Shown here: in pieces, positions 1 to 5,303 of the stretch
How the letters are laid out: every line of letters begins with the position of its first letter
How positions within the stretch are numbered: position 1 is the first letter of the stretch
Assembly: GCA_900552255.1 (NCBI GenBank)
Contig: URZF01000058.1
Span: 1-8,254 of the forward strand
DNA: 8,254 bases
Direction of reading: 5' to 3'
Source: an uncultured Eubacteriales bacterium
GTDB lineage: Bacteria; Bacillota; Clostridia; Oscillospirales; CAG-272
Program-made: the position numbers and the translations under genes
The notes under the pieces: model-generated
What the model saw: only the letters and a program-made list of their open reading frames with translations
Told to the model about the DNA's origin: nothing
Database searches by the model: none

Positions 1-1
1 G

Positions 2-259
2 GATGAATGTGTTTCATTTGGCGCAACGTGCAAAGTACAAAGTATTGCACTTCCATCTGTAGCTTGGTTATATTTTTCAAAAATTGAAATTGATGATAAA
101 AAAGCATTTACAAGAGCACCACAATCCAATAAAAATATAATATACGTCTCAGTAAAGGGCAATATGTTAGAAGAAATGAAAGAATACATGCCTGAACATA
201 TTTACGTGAAAATTTATTCTGATTTAATTGCGCGGAATTATCCTATAACAAAAAATTAA
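2..259 (+). CDS. Unrecognised protein, C-terminal 85 codons only
   Basis: This is an open frame entering from the left edge and ending at TAA 257-259; the start lies outside the window. I do not recognise the family. The visible 85 residues are lysine-, isoleucine- and asparagine-rich. They have two cysteines near the cut end (residues 3 and 10 of the visible part), a hydrophobic strand-like stretch (SIALPSVAWLYF), and a mixed tail ending PITKN. There is no membrane segment or catalytic motif. The codons are strongly A/T-biased (AAA, ATA, AAT), unlike the genes from 1.2 kb onward, so it may have a different history. The reading is supported by the uninterrupted frame, the biased codon use, and a strong hairpin immediately after the stop. 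The T-run of that hairpin on the opposite strand overlaps the last codons. Confidence 0.65.
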   Translation, partial: DECVSFGATCKVQSIALPSVAWLYFSKIEIDDKKAFTRAPQSNKNIIYVSVKGNMLEEMKEYMPEHIYVKIYSDLIARNYPITKN

Positions 260-294
260 GAGAAAGAGCCTGCCGAATGGCAGGCCCTTTCTCT
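250..294 (-). terminator. Rho-independent terminator, best oriented for the minus strand
   Basis: The arms 259-274 and 279-294 pair at 15 of 16 positions (one A/C mismatch) around a 4-nt loop. Read on the minus strand, the hairpin is followed by TTAATTTTTT (259-250), a textbook U-tract. On the plus strand the tail after the hairpin is only CTTGAAAT, so it would serve the + strand gene ending at 259 less well. It may act in both directions. Confidence 0.8.
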
Positions 295-333
295 TGAAAT
301 CAGTTGAGTGATGATAATGGAGTTTATCATTGC
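250..333 (-). ncRNA. Probable ~84-nt small RNA between consensus promoter and terminator
   Basis: The minus-strand promoter at 340-368 should start RNA at about G333. The first strong minus-strand terminator is only ~40-80 nt on, with its U-tract ending near 250. The predicted RNA has two stem-loops. The first is a 7-bp stem, 311-317 with 324-330 (ATGATAA/TTATCAT), with a 6-nt loop. The second is the long terminator hairpin at 259-294. A 24-codon frame (ATG 330-328 to TAA 258-256) runs through the terminator. It has no ribosome binding site and would be almost leaderless, so translation is doubtful. I do not recognise an RNA family. The existence of the RNA is inferred from promoter plus terminator; a target or function cannot be stated. 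Its 3' end is antisense to the last codons of the + strand gene ending at 259. Confidence 0.5.
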
Positions 334-339
334 AAGGCT

Positions 340-368
340 ATTATATCCTAAAATTTTCCATTTGTCAA
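340..368 (-). promoter_or_regulatory. Perfect consensus sigma-A promoter (minus)
   Basis: On the minus strand, TTGACA (368-363) is followed after exactly 17 nt by TATAAT (345-340). Both boxes match the consensus fully. There is no protein-coding gene with a ribosome binding site downstream before the terminator at 250-294, so this promoter most simply drives a short RNA. Confidence 0.8.
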
Positions 369-481
369 CACGAATTAGGAAATTTTTGTAATATTTTTTG
401 AAATATGCCAAAATTGTAAAGAAAATGGATTGCCAAACTGCTGCGAAGCGTTTAAAGCGGGAACCATTTACGGAAATATAA

Positions 482-521
482 CGGATATCTATCTGAAACT
501 ATGTTAGATGTCCGCTTTTTT
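482..521 (+). terminator. Hairpin with T6 tail (plus), possibly also ends the HxlR transcript
   Basis: The arms 482-490 and 506-514 pair over 9 bp with one G-U, and c515 plus TTTTTT (516-521) follow on the plus strand. It lies immediately downstream of the HxlR stop codon (522-520), whose minus-strand transcript would meet the same hairpin followed by a weaker GTTATATTT tail. The better plus-strand tail has no obvious + strand gene to terminate. Confidence 0.6.
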
Positions 522-855
522 AGCCAATGGATGCTTTATACTCTTTGCCCCAATTCCACATGGCGTCAAGAATCGGTTTTAGGCTCTGTCCCAGCTCGGT
601 AAGGGAATATTCCACCCTTGGCGGTACTTCCGCATATACCTTGCGGTCGATAAGCCCGCTTTTTTCCATATCCCGAAGCTGCGCGGTCAGTACCTTTTGC
701 GATACACTGCCGATGGATTTTTTCAGTTCGCCGAAACGCTTGGTTCCCGGCATCAGGTCACGCAGTATCAATACCTTCCACTTGTCGCCGATCAGGGTCA
801 ATGTGGTTTCGACAGGACAAGCCGGCAGCTCAGGCGCGGTTTTCTGTTCGTTCAT
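520..855 (-). CDS. HxlR-family winged-helix transcriptional regulator
   Basis: This 111-residue DNA-binding regulator has the usual HxlR-family length. It carries the family hallmarks: a cysteine near the N-terminus (Cys13, in ACPVETTL), then LIGDKWKVLILRDL (about 21-34), the recognition-helix region around GSVSQKVLTAQLRDMEKSGLI, the wing VPPRVEYSLTELG, and a C-terminal dimer helix. In YodB, HypR and QorR of this family, the equivalent cysteine senses quinones, disulfide stress or other electrophiles; a similar role here is inferred. The start is fixed by AGGAGGT about 9 nt upstream of the ATG. It is divergent from the oxidoreductase at 1187, the classic arrangement of such a regulator beside its target. 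The promoter at 902-931 and operator-like sequences in the shared control region suggest it controls that gene and perhaps itself. The hairpin at 482-521 follows its stop. Confidence 0.93.
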   Translation of the reverse strand: MNEQKTAPELPACPVETTLTLIGDKWKVLILRDLMPGTKRFGELKKSIGSVSQKVLTAQLRDMEKSGLIDRKVYAEVPPRVEYSLTELGQSLKPILDAMWNWGKEYKASIG

Positions 856-875
856 AAGCGAGCACCTCCTATAAT

Positions 876-892
876 AGTATCAAAAAGAACTT
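876..892. promoter_or_regulatory. Imperfect dyad in the HxlR-gene leader
   Basis: AGTATC-AAAAA-GAACTT is an imperfect inverted repeat (AGT/ACT ends with a one-base offset). It lies between the predicted start of the regulator's transcript (about 895) and its ribosome binding site. An autoregulatory operator would fit this place, but the symmetry is weak. Confidence 0.25.
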
Positions 893-901
893 AACATGCT
901 G

Positions 902-931
902 ATTATATCATATGGCTGTTATAAAAGTCAA
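902..931 (-). promoter_or_regulatory. Promoter of the HxlR-family regulator gene
   Basis: The minus strand reads TTGACT (931-926), an 18-nt spacer, then TATAAT (907-902). A TG dinucleotide one base before the -10 gives it extended -10 character. Transcription would start near 895, giving a ~40-nt leader carrying AGGAGGT before the ATG at 855. Confidence 0.8.
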
Positions 932-999
932 CATCCAAAGAGGGAATAAATAATTTTTAAAAGACTGAAAACGGTGAAAAGCCTGATATATACACAAAT

Positions 1000-1041
1000 G
1001 TTTCCTTTTGGTAACTGACGGATGGTTTCGTTTCGGTAACT
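1000..1041 (+). repeat. Two 17-bp direct repeats with internal dyads
   Basis: The copies at 1000-1016 and 1025-1041 match at 15 of 17 positions and are 25 bp apart start to start. Both have the form GTTTCN-TTTN-GGTAACT. The first copy is itself a near-palindrome: GTTTCC and GGTAAC pair at 5 of 6 positions around TTTT. They lie upstream of the -35 box of the 1063-1091 promoter and look like a tandem regulator-binding site. The HxlR protein encoded next door is the obvious candidate, but that is inference. Confidence 0.55.
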
Positions 1042-1050
1042 ACACCACAA

Positions 1051-1066
1051 TAAAGTGCGTACTTTA
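1051..1066. promoter_or_regulatory. Perfect dyad TAAAGT-N4-ACTTTA over the -35 box, likely operator
   Basis: A perfect 6-bp inverted repeat with a 4-nt centre (GCGT) overlaps the first four bases of the TTTACA -35 element (1063-1068). Its size and position fit a winged-helix homodimer blocking RNA polymerase. The divergent HxlR-family regulator is the natural candidate ligand; the binding itself is not shown by sequence. Confidence 0.55.
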
Positions 1067-1091
1067 CAACGAAAATGGATTCGAGTATTAT
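1063..1091 (+). promoter_or_regulatory. Promoter of the oxidoreductase-led operon
   Basis: TTTACA (1063-1068; 5 of 6 to consensus) and TATTAT (1086-1091; 5 of 6) are separated by 17 nt. The predicted start is near 1098, giving a leader of about 90 nt. The leader contains a small stem, CGGAG/CTCCG (1106-1110 with 1119-1123), and ends with AAGGAGGA (1172-1179), seven bases before the ATG at 1187. A weaker alternative (CTGAAA 965-970, TATATA 987-992) lies upstream. Confidence 0.65.
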
Positions 1092-1186
1092 TGAAACAGA
1101 GCTCACGGAGAACGGCCGCTCCGAGACTTAATATTTATGAAAAATATTCGGAATCGACCGAACTGTAATTCAAGGAGGAATTTATC

Positions 1187-1816
1187 ATGAAAATCGCAGT
1201 TATTTGCGCGAACGGGAGAGCAGGCAGACTGATTGTAAAGGAAGCGGTAAGCAGAGAACTGGAGGTCACTGCCGTGGTGCGCGAGGAAAATCAGACGGTG
1301 GCGCAGCAGGTGCTGAAAAAGGATTTGTTTGACTTGGCAGCCGCCGATTTAACTGACTTTGACGTTGTCATCGATGCCTTTGGGGCTTGGACGGAGGATA
1401 CTCTTTTTCAGCACAGCACTTCATTGAAGCATTTGTGCGACATTCTTTCCGAGTCAAATGTGCGTCTGCTTGTGGTTGGCGGCGCGGGCAGCTTATATGT
1501 AAATCCTGAACACACCGCTGTTGTATCGGATGGGCCGGATTTCCCCCCTCAGTTTTTGCCGCTTGCGAAGGCTCAGGGCAAGGCGCTTTCGGAGCTTCGT
1601 CAGAGAAACGACGTAAAATGGACGTTTATCAGCCCTGCCGGAGATTTTAGAGCGGACGGCGAGCGTACCGGGAAGTATATTCTTGGCGGTGAGGAATTGA
1701 TTCTCAATTCCAAGGGAGAGAGCGTCATCAGCTATTCCGATTACGCGATCGCCATGATCGACGAAGCCATGAGCGGCGATCATGTTCGGCAGCGCATCAG
1801 CGTGGTGGCCGAATAA
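1187..1816 (+). CDS. NAD(P)-binding oxidoreductase, COG2910 NADH-flavin reductase-like
   Basis: This 209-residue single-domain Rossmann protein resembles the atypical short-chain/NmrA-like group (COG2910, NAD(P)H-binding domain). The dinucleotide loop at residues 7-13 is CANGRAG, so the first glycine of the usual GxxGxxG is a cysteine. It continues with DVVIDAFGAW (second strand/turn region), LLVVGGAGSLYV (about 94-105), and the C-terminal FISPAGDF and ISYSDYAIAMIDE segments typical of the family. Cytosolic; there is no signal peptide. The family is annotated as a putative NADH-flavin or quinone-type reductase; its true substrate is not evident. The start is fixed by the strong AAGGAGGA site. 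It is the first gene after the promoter and dyad at 1051-1091, divergent from an HxlR regulator, which suggests induction by electrophile or redox stress. The next gene follows after 30 bp. Confidence 0.88.
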   Translation: MKIAVICANGRAGRLIVKEAVSRELEVTAVVREENQTVAQQVLKKDLFDLAAADLTDFDVVIDAFGAWTEDTLFQHSTSLKHLCDILSESNVRLLVVGGAGSLYVNPEHTAVVSDGPDFPPQFLPLAKAQGKALSELRQRNDVKWTFISPAGDFRADGERTGKYILGGEELILNSKGESVISYSDYAIAMIDEAMSGDHVRQRISVVAE

Positions 1817-1846
1817 GGATATAAATATGGAAAAGGAGAATTTATC

Positions 1847-2641
1847 ATGAATAAAAATACATTTACAACTGTTAAGCTTACAAAAGGCGAAATGAACGTG
1901 TATGACTTCGGCAGCGTAAAGCTGCATGCGTATAAGACAAATGATTTTCTCGACGATGAAGTATTCGTAGTCGAAAAAAACGGCAAAGCGGTCATTATCG
2001 AATCTCCCTGTTTTTTTGATAACTGCAAGGAGCTGGAGCAGTACCTCAAGGGGACTAAGGTCGAAGGCATGCTTATCGCGTATCACGGAGCGGGCGCGGC
2101 ATTTCTGCCGGAGGTCCCGAAATACGCTACGCAGAATGCCGTGGACTATTCTGAGAACGGCGGAGGCAGGGCATTGATCGATCAGTTTGCGGGAGCGTTC
2201 GGCGAAAGCTTTGACAGCGCTCTCCATAAGATCACCGATGTGATCGGCGAGGGGAAAGTGACAATCGGCGGGATTGACTTTGTCATCAAGCAGACAGCCG
2301 AAGCGTTTGATGTCGAAATCCCTGAAATAAACGCGGTATATACCCATATGCTCGGTCATGACTGCCATTCCATCGTCGCGGGAGTGGGTCATGCCGACGC
2401 GATGATTGCACAGTTGAAGGCCTATATCGAAAGAGGCTACGATTTGATTTTAACCTCTCACTATACGCCCGAGGATTTGAAGGATGCCAAAGACAAAATT
2501 GCTTATATCGAAAATCTGAAAGCGATCGCCGCAGGCTGTGCAAATTCGGAGGAATTTAAATCAGAGGTACAAAAGCGGTACCCTGCTTACAGTGGAGAAA
2601 ATTATTTGGATATGACGGCGGGATTCTTTTTTGCCGAATAA
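1847..2641 (+). CDS. Metallo-beta-lactamase-fold-like protein with degenerate metal motif
   Basis: This is a 264-residue cytosolic protein. Its strand pattern recalls the metallo-beta-lactamase fold: VKLHAYKTNDFLDDEVFVVEK, then AVIIESPCFFDN, then GMLIAYHGAGAAFL, then HSIVAGVGHADA, then DLILTSHYTPEDL. The place where a working enzyme has THxHxDH reads AYHGAGA (79-84 area), so only one histidine (His80) remains. His171/His174 and His205 sit roughly where the later ligands would be. It may therefore be non-hydrolytic, use fewer metals, or act as a binding protein. The assignment rests on my pattern reading and is moderate. The ATG follows AAAAGGAGAA at good spacing, and the 14-nt initiation region GAATTTATCATGAA is identical to that of the upstream gene. 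It is probably co-transcribed with the oxidoreductase 30 bp upstream; a weak hairpin and 73 bp separate it from the macrodomain gene. Confidence 0.6.
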   Translation: MNKNTFTTVKLTKGEMNVYDFGSVKLHAYKTNDFLDDEVFVVEKNGKAVIIESPCFFDNCKELEQYLKGTKVEGMLIAYHGAGAAFLPEVPKYATQNAVDYSENGGGRALIDQFAGAFGESFDSALHKITDVIGEGKVTIGGIDFVIKQTAEAFDVEIPEINAVYTHMLGHDCHSIVAGVGHADAMIAQLKAYIERGYDLILTSHYTPEDLKDAKDKIAYIENLKAIAAGCANSEEFKSEVQKRYPAYSGENYLDMTAGFFFAE

Positions 2642-2651
2642 AAAAGAGGGC

Positions 2652-2675
2652 AGGGCTGTCGTTTTCGGCAGTCCT
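2652..2675 (+). other. Weak intergenic hairpin between the MBL-like and macrodomain genes
   Basis: The arms 2652-2660 and 2667-2675 pair over 9 bp with two G-U pairs around a 6-nt loop. No T-run follows (TACTTGTG), so it is more likely an RNA-processing or attenuation element than a full terminator. No convincing promoter is seen in 2642-2714. Confidence 0.3.
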
Positions 2676-2714
2676 ACTTGTGACGGAGAATGAAATGGAT
2701 TAGAGGAAAGAAAA

Positions 2715-3488
2715 ATGACACAGGCGGAAAGAAGAATTTTCTTGATTGAACGGCTGCTGACAGAAGAGCCGTCGTATGGAGAGCTTGCAATTCCGCGGGA
2801 AGCGGCGGCGCAGAAACGTCTGCTCCGGTCCCTTATGAATATCCGCCCGCCAAAGGCAGTCCGCGCGGATTTTATAAAGGTGCAGGATGAATATTTGCAA
2901 GAGGAAGCCGAAAAGAAAGGAATCGTCGATTTGGCCGATTTGACTCCTGTGCAAGAGGGCATCTATCTTTGGAAAGGGGATATCACCGCGCTTCGCTGCG
3001 GAGCCGTTGTGAATGCGGCAAATTCGGGACTGCTCGGCTGCTTTTGTCCTTGTCACGGCTGCATCGACAATGCGATTCATACCTATGCGGGAATCGAGCT
3101 TCGCCTTGCCTGCGCCGGGCTCATGGAAAAGCAGGGCTATGCGGAGCCTGCGGGGAGGGCAAAGCTTACAAAAGCCTACAATCTTCCGTGCGAATATGTG
3201 CTGCATACGGTGGGGCCGATTGTCATGGGCAAGGTCACAAAAAAGGATGAGGAGCTTTTGACATCCTGCTATCGTTCGTGCCTTGCGCTTGCCGAACGGA
3301 ACGGTATCAGGAGCGTTGCGTTCTGCTGTATTTCCACAGGAGAATTTCATTTTCCGAATAAAAGGGCGGCCGAGCTTGCAGTCGGGACGGTAAGGGACTA
3401 TAAGGAACGGACGCACAGTGAGATCGAGGTGATATTCGATGTTTTCAAGGATATGGACTATGAAATCTACCGGGAGCTTCTCGGATAA
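2715..3488 (+). CDS. Zinc-type macrodomain protein, ADP-ribosyl hydrolase (SirTM partner)
   Basis: This 257-residue protein is predicted to remove ADP-ribose from proteins, reversing the modification made by the neighbouring sirtuin. An N-terminal helical extension (about 1-80) precedes the macrodomain. Visible signatures are WKGDIT (86-91), VVNAANS (98-104), the cysteine/histidine-rich loop GCFCPCHGCIDNAIH (108-122), LHTVGP (163-168) and the phosphate-binding loop ISTGEFHFP (206-214). The Cys-rich loop with a following CIDNxIH is characteristic of zinc-containing macrodomains found in operons with class M sirtuins. The family enzymes hydrolyse ADP-ribose using that metal; the exact ligands here (among Cys109, 111, 113, 116 and His114) cannot be fixed by eye. 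The ATG follows AGAGGAAAG. Its 3' end overlaps the sirtuin gene, so the two are translationally coupled. Confidence 0.9.
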   Translation: MTQAERRIFLIERLLTEEPSYGELAIPREAAAQKRLLRSLMNIRPPKAVRADFIKVQDEYLQEEAEKKGIVDLADLTPVQEGIYLWKGDITALRCGAVVNAANSGLLGCFCPCHGCIDNAIHTYAGIELRLACAGLMEKQGYAEPAGRAKLTKAYNLPCEYVLHTVGPIVMGKVTKKDEELLTSCYRSCLALAERNGIRSVAFCCISTGEFHFPNKRAAELAVGTVRDYKERTHSEIEVIFDVFKDMDYEIYRELLG

Positions 3489-4323
3489 CATAAAAAAGCT
3501 GAATCGGGAAATTCAGACCGCGGATGCGATCGTGATCGGGGCGGGAGCCGGTCTTTCCGAATCTGCCGGATTTTCCTATCACGGCGAGCGGTTTGAAAAA
3601 TACTTCGCGGATTTTAGAGAAAAATACGGGATCTGCGATATGTATTCGGGCGGCTTTTATCCTTACGAAACCCTTGAAGAATACTGGGCGTGGTGGTCAA
3701 GGCAAATTTTGGTGAACCGTTATGATGTCCCCGCCGGCAAACCGTACCGTGACCTGCTCGCGCTCGTGAAGGACAAGGATTATTTCGTGTTGACGACGAA
3801 CGTCGACCATCAGTTTCAGCTTGCGGGCTTTGATAAAAAACGACTGTTCTACACACAGGGCGATTACGGACTGTGGCAATGCCGGAAGGCATGTCATAAC
3901 AAAACCTATGACAACGAAAAGGCCGTCCGTCAGATGGCCGCGGCGCAGAGGGATATGAAGATCCCGACGGATTTGCTTCCGGTATGCCCCGTGTGCGGCG
4001 CTCCGATGACGATGAACCTGCGCTGCGATACCTCCTTTGTGCAGGATGAGGGCTGGTACGCGGCGGCGCAGCGTTATGCCGAGTTTATTCGCCGCCATCA
4101 GCATTTGCATATTCTATTCTTGGAGCTTGGCGTCGGAATGAATACGCCTGTCATTATCAAATATCCGTTTTGGCAGATGACGGCGCAGAATACAAAGGCT
4201 GTCTATGCCTGCGTAAATTTGGAGGCTTCGGTGTATCCCGCACAGCTTGAAAGACAAACCATTTGTTTGGAAGCCGACATTTCGGAAACGCTGACTGCGC
4301 TGCGAGAAGCTATGTCTGTATAA
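3439..4323 (+). CDS. Class M sirtuin (SirTM), protein ADP-ribosyltransferase
   Basis: This 294-residue NAD-dependent sirtuin belongs to the group whose members ADP-ribosylate partner proteins rather than deacetylate. It has the NAD loop GAGAGLSESAGF (34-45), TTNVDHQF (119-126), a YTQGDYG segment in which Gln140 stands where canonical sirtuins have the catalytic histidine, two zinc Cys pairs (148/152 and 183/186), and the Rossmann segments LELGVGMNTP (228-237) and VNLEA (259-263). The His-to-Gln change is a known SirTM trait. Two starts are possible. ATG 3439 has GAGGTG about 7 nt upstream and overlaps the macrodomain gene by 50 nt; ATG 3460 has AAGGA about 9 nt upstream and overlaps by 29 nt. 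Either implies coupling. The lipoyl-carrier GcvH-L and lipoate ligase genes that accompany SirTM in some Firmicutes are absent from this window. It converges on the acyltransferase operon across the 4336-4373 palindrome. Confidence 0.92.
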   Translation: MFSRIWTMKSTGSFSDNIKKLNREIQTADAIVIGAGAGLSESAGFSYHGERFEKYFADFREKYGICDMYSGGFYPYETLEEYWAWWSRQILVNRYDVPAGKPYRDLLALVKDKDYFVLTTNVDHQFQLAGFDKKRLFYTQGDYGLWQCRKACHNKTYDNEKAVRQMAAAQRDMKIPTDLLPVCPVCGAPMTMNLRCDTSFVQDEGWYAAAQRYAEFIRRHQHLHILFLELGVGMNTPVIIKYPFWQMTAQNTKAVYACVNLEASVYPAQLERQTICLEADISETLTALREAMSV

Positions 4324-4335
4324 CTCGAAAAACTA

Positions 4336-4373
4336 TTGAGGAGCTTGGCGTTTATAAACGCCAAGCTCCTCAA
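4336..4373. terminator. Perfect 38-nt palindrome, bidirectional terminator between convergent operons
   Basis: Positions 4336-4373 form an uninterrupted perfect inverted repeat, 19 bp per arm, centred at 4354/4355. As RNA it would fold with a small AU loop. On the minus strand it is followed by TAG then TTTTT (4332-4328), a good tail for the acyltransferase operon ending at 4455. On the plus strand, 13 bases after the sirtuin stop, the tail is weaker (AGCGTAAAATTTT). The 4374-4454 stretch between it and the next stop codon holds nothing I recognise. Confidence 0.85.
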
Positions 4374-4454
4374 AGCGTAAAATTTTAGTTTGACCGGACA
4401 CGCTTGAAATCCCGCATGGAGGCAAATCCGTAAAGAGCGCCGCACGCTGACAGT

Positions 4455-5264
4455 TTACTCATCATCACAGGTATATGTCAGCGGAACGCCGTAGAACTCC
4501 TCGTAGATTTTGCGGCATGCGTCAAAAGCTGTTTGCTTTAAATAATCCGTATTCTCTTTTTTCCCAAGCTCCGGCTTCGGATAAATGGGCGTCGCGATGT
4601 GAAGCGTGAAAGAGACCTCAGGAATCCCCTCCGCGTCGCAGGTCTCGCGTTCTGTAAACGTGATGAACTGCGGAACGACCGGCACGCCGTATTTGGCGGC
4701 GATGGAAAAGGCGCCGTCCTTATACGGACGCACTTTCTTATAGTGCCACCACATCGACGCCTCCGGATAAATCAGCAGAAACGCCTTCTTTTGGACCAGG
4801 ACGTATTCCACCGTTTCGTTGAAGCTGCGGGTGCCGCGGAGCGTCGTGTTCAGCGGCAGCATATCGCCTGCCCGCATCATTTCCCCGAGGAAGCCCTTCA
4901 TATTGTTGAACGGAGCGGCGACGGCGTATACTTTGTGTCCGCGCGCGCCGTATTTGACGGCGAGACAGTCGAATTTCGCCACGTGGTTACAGGTCAAAAC
5001 CGCGGCGCCAAGACCTTTCAGATTTTCCCTTCCGATCACGGTCGTTTTCATCACGCATTTGTTCTGATACAGCGTATATGGCTTTACGACGAAGAGCTTT
5101 TCCATACCGTATTTCAGCTTTTCGGAAAAGGTGCGTTTATCGGGATAATGATAATTCTCCGTGACCGGAATGACGAGCTCCTCCGGAATCGGATCGACGT
5201 GGACGTCAAAAACGCCGGCCTTTTCACTTTCGGCAATCGCTGTCATAACCTCGCGTCGTGTCAT
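4455..5264 (-). CDS. PlsC-like 1-acylglycerol-3-phosphate acyltransferase family protein
   Basis: This is a 269-residue membrane-associated acyltransferase of the PlsC/AGPAT superfamily, which moves an acyl group from a thioester donor to a hydroxyl of a glycerolipid or related acceptor. Motif I is NHVAKFD (93-99; the HX4D catalytic pair His94/Asp99), motif II lies in LPLNTTLRGTRSF (136-148), motif III is YPEAS (166-170), and motif IV is VPVVP (194-198). The glycine of the usual PEG is alanine, followed by an aromatic/basic stretch, MWWHYKKVRPYKDGAF. An N-terminal region of about 70 residues precedes the catalytic domain, with no clear signal peptide. AGAGG lies about 9 nt upstream of the ATG. 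It is the last gene of a four-gene minus-strand operon, 39 bp after the GT2 gene. The context favours acylation of a glycolipid intermediate over general phosphatidate synthesis, but the acceptor is not known. Confidence 0.85.
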   Translation of the reverse strand: MTRREVMTAIAESEKAGVFDVHVDPIPEELVIPVTENYHYPDKRTFSEKLKYGMEKLFVVKPYTLYQNKCVMKTTVIGRENLKGLGAAVLTCNHVAKFDCLAVKYGARGHKVYAVAAPFNNMKGFLGEMMRAGDMLPLNTTLRGTRSFNETVEYVLVQKKAFLLIYPEASMWWHYKKVRPYKDGAFSIAAKYGVPVVPQFITFTERETCDAEGIPEVSFTLHIATPIYPKPELGKKENTDYLKQTAFDACRKIYEEFYGVPLTYTCDDE

Positions 5265-5303
5265 ATCGGCTTACCTCTTGTGCTTTCTCATATTTGTTGT
5301 GAA

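Noticed and set aside
965..992. Possible plus promoter CTGAAA-N16-TATATA
   Set aside because: Each box matches the consensus at only four of six positions. The 1063-1091 promoter is clearly better, although this one would place the 17-bp repeats right at its start site.
1130..1149. AATATT inverted repeat in the leader of the gene at 1187
   Set aside because: A short AT-only repeat expected by chance in this base composition.
1493..2392. A 299-codon minus-strand frame
   Set aside because: It is antisense to the oxidoreductase and MBL-like genes, with no ribosome binding site and no family resemblance.
2700..3491. A 263-codon minus-strand frame
   Set aside because: It almost exactly mirrors the macrodomain gene, whose motifs are unmistakable.
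4374..4454. A 10-codon minus-strand frame after the acyltransferase stop
   Set aside because: It is too short, has no ribosome binding site of note, and lies in a 3' untranslated stretch.
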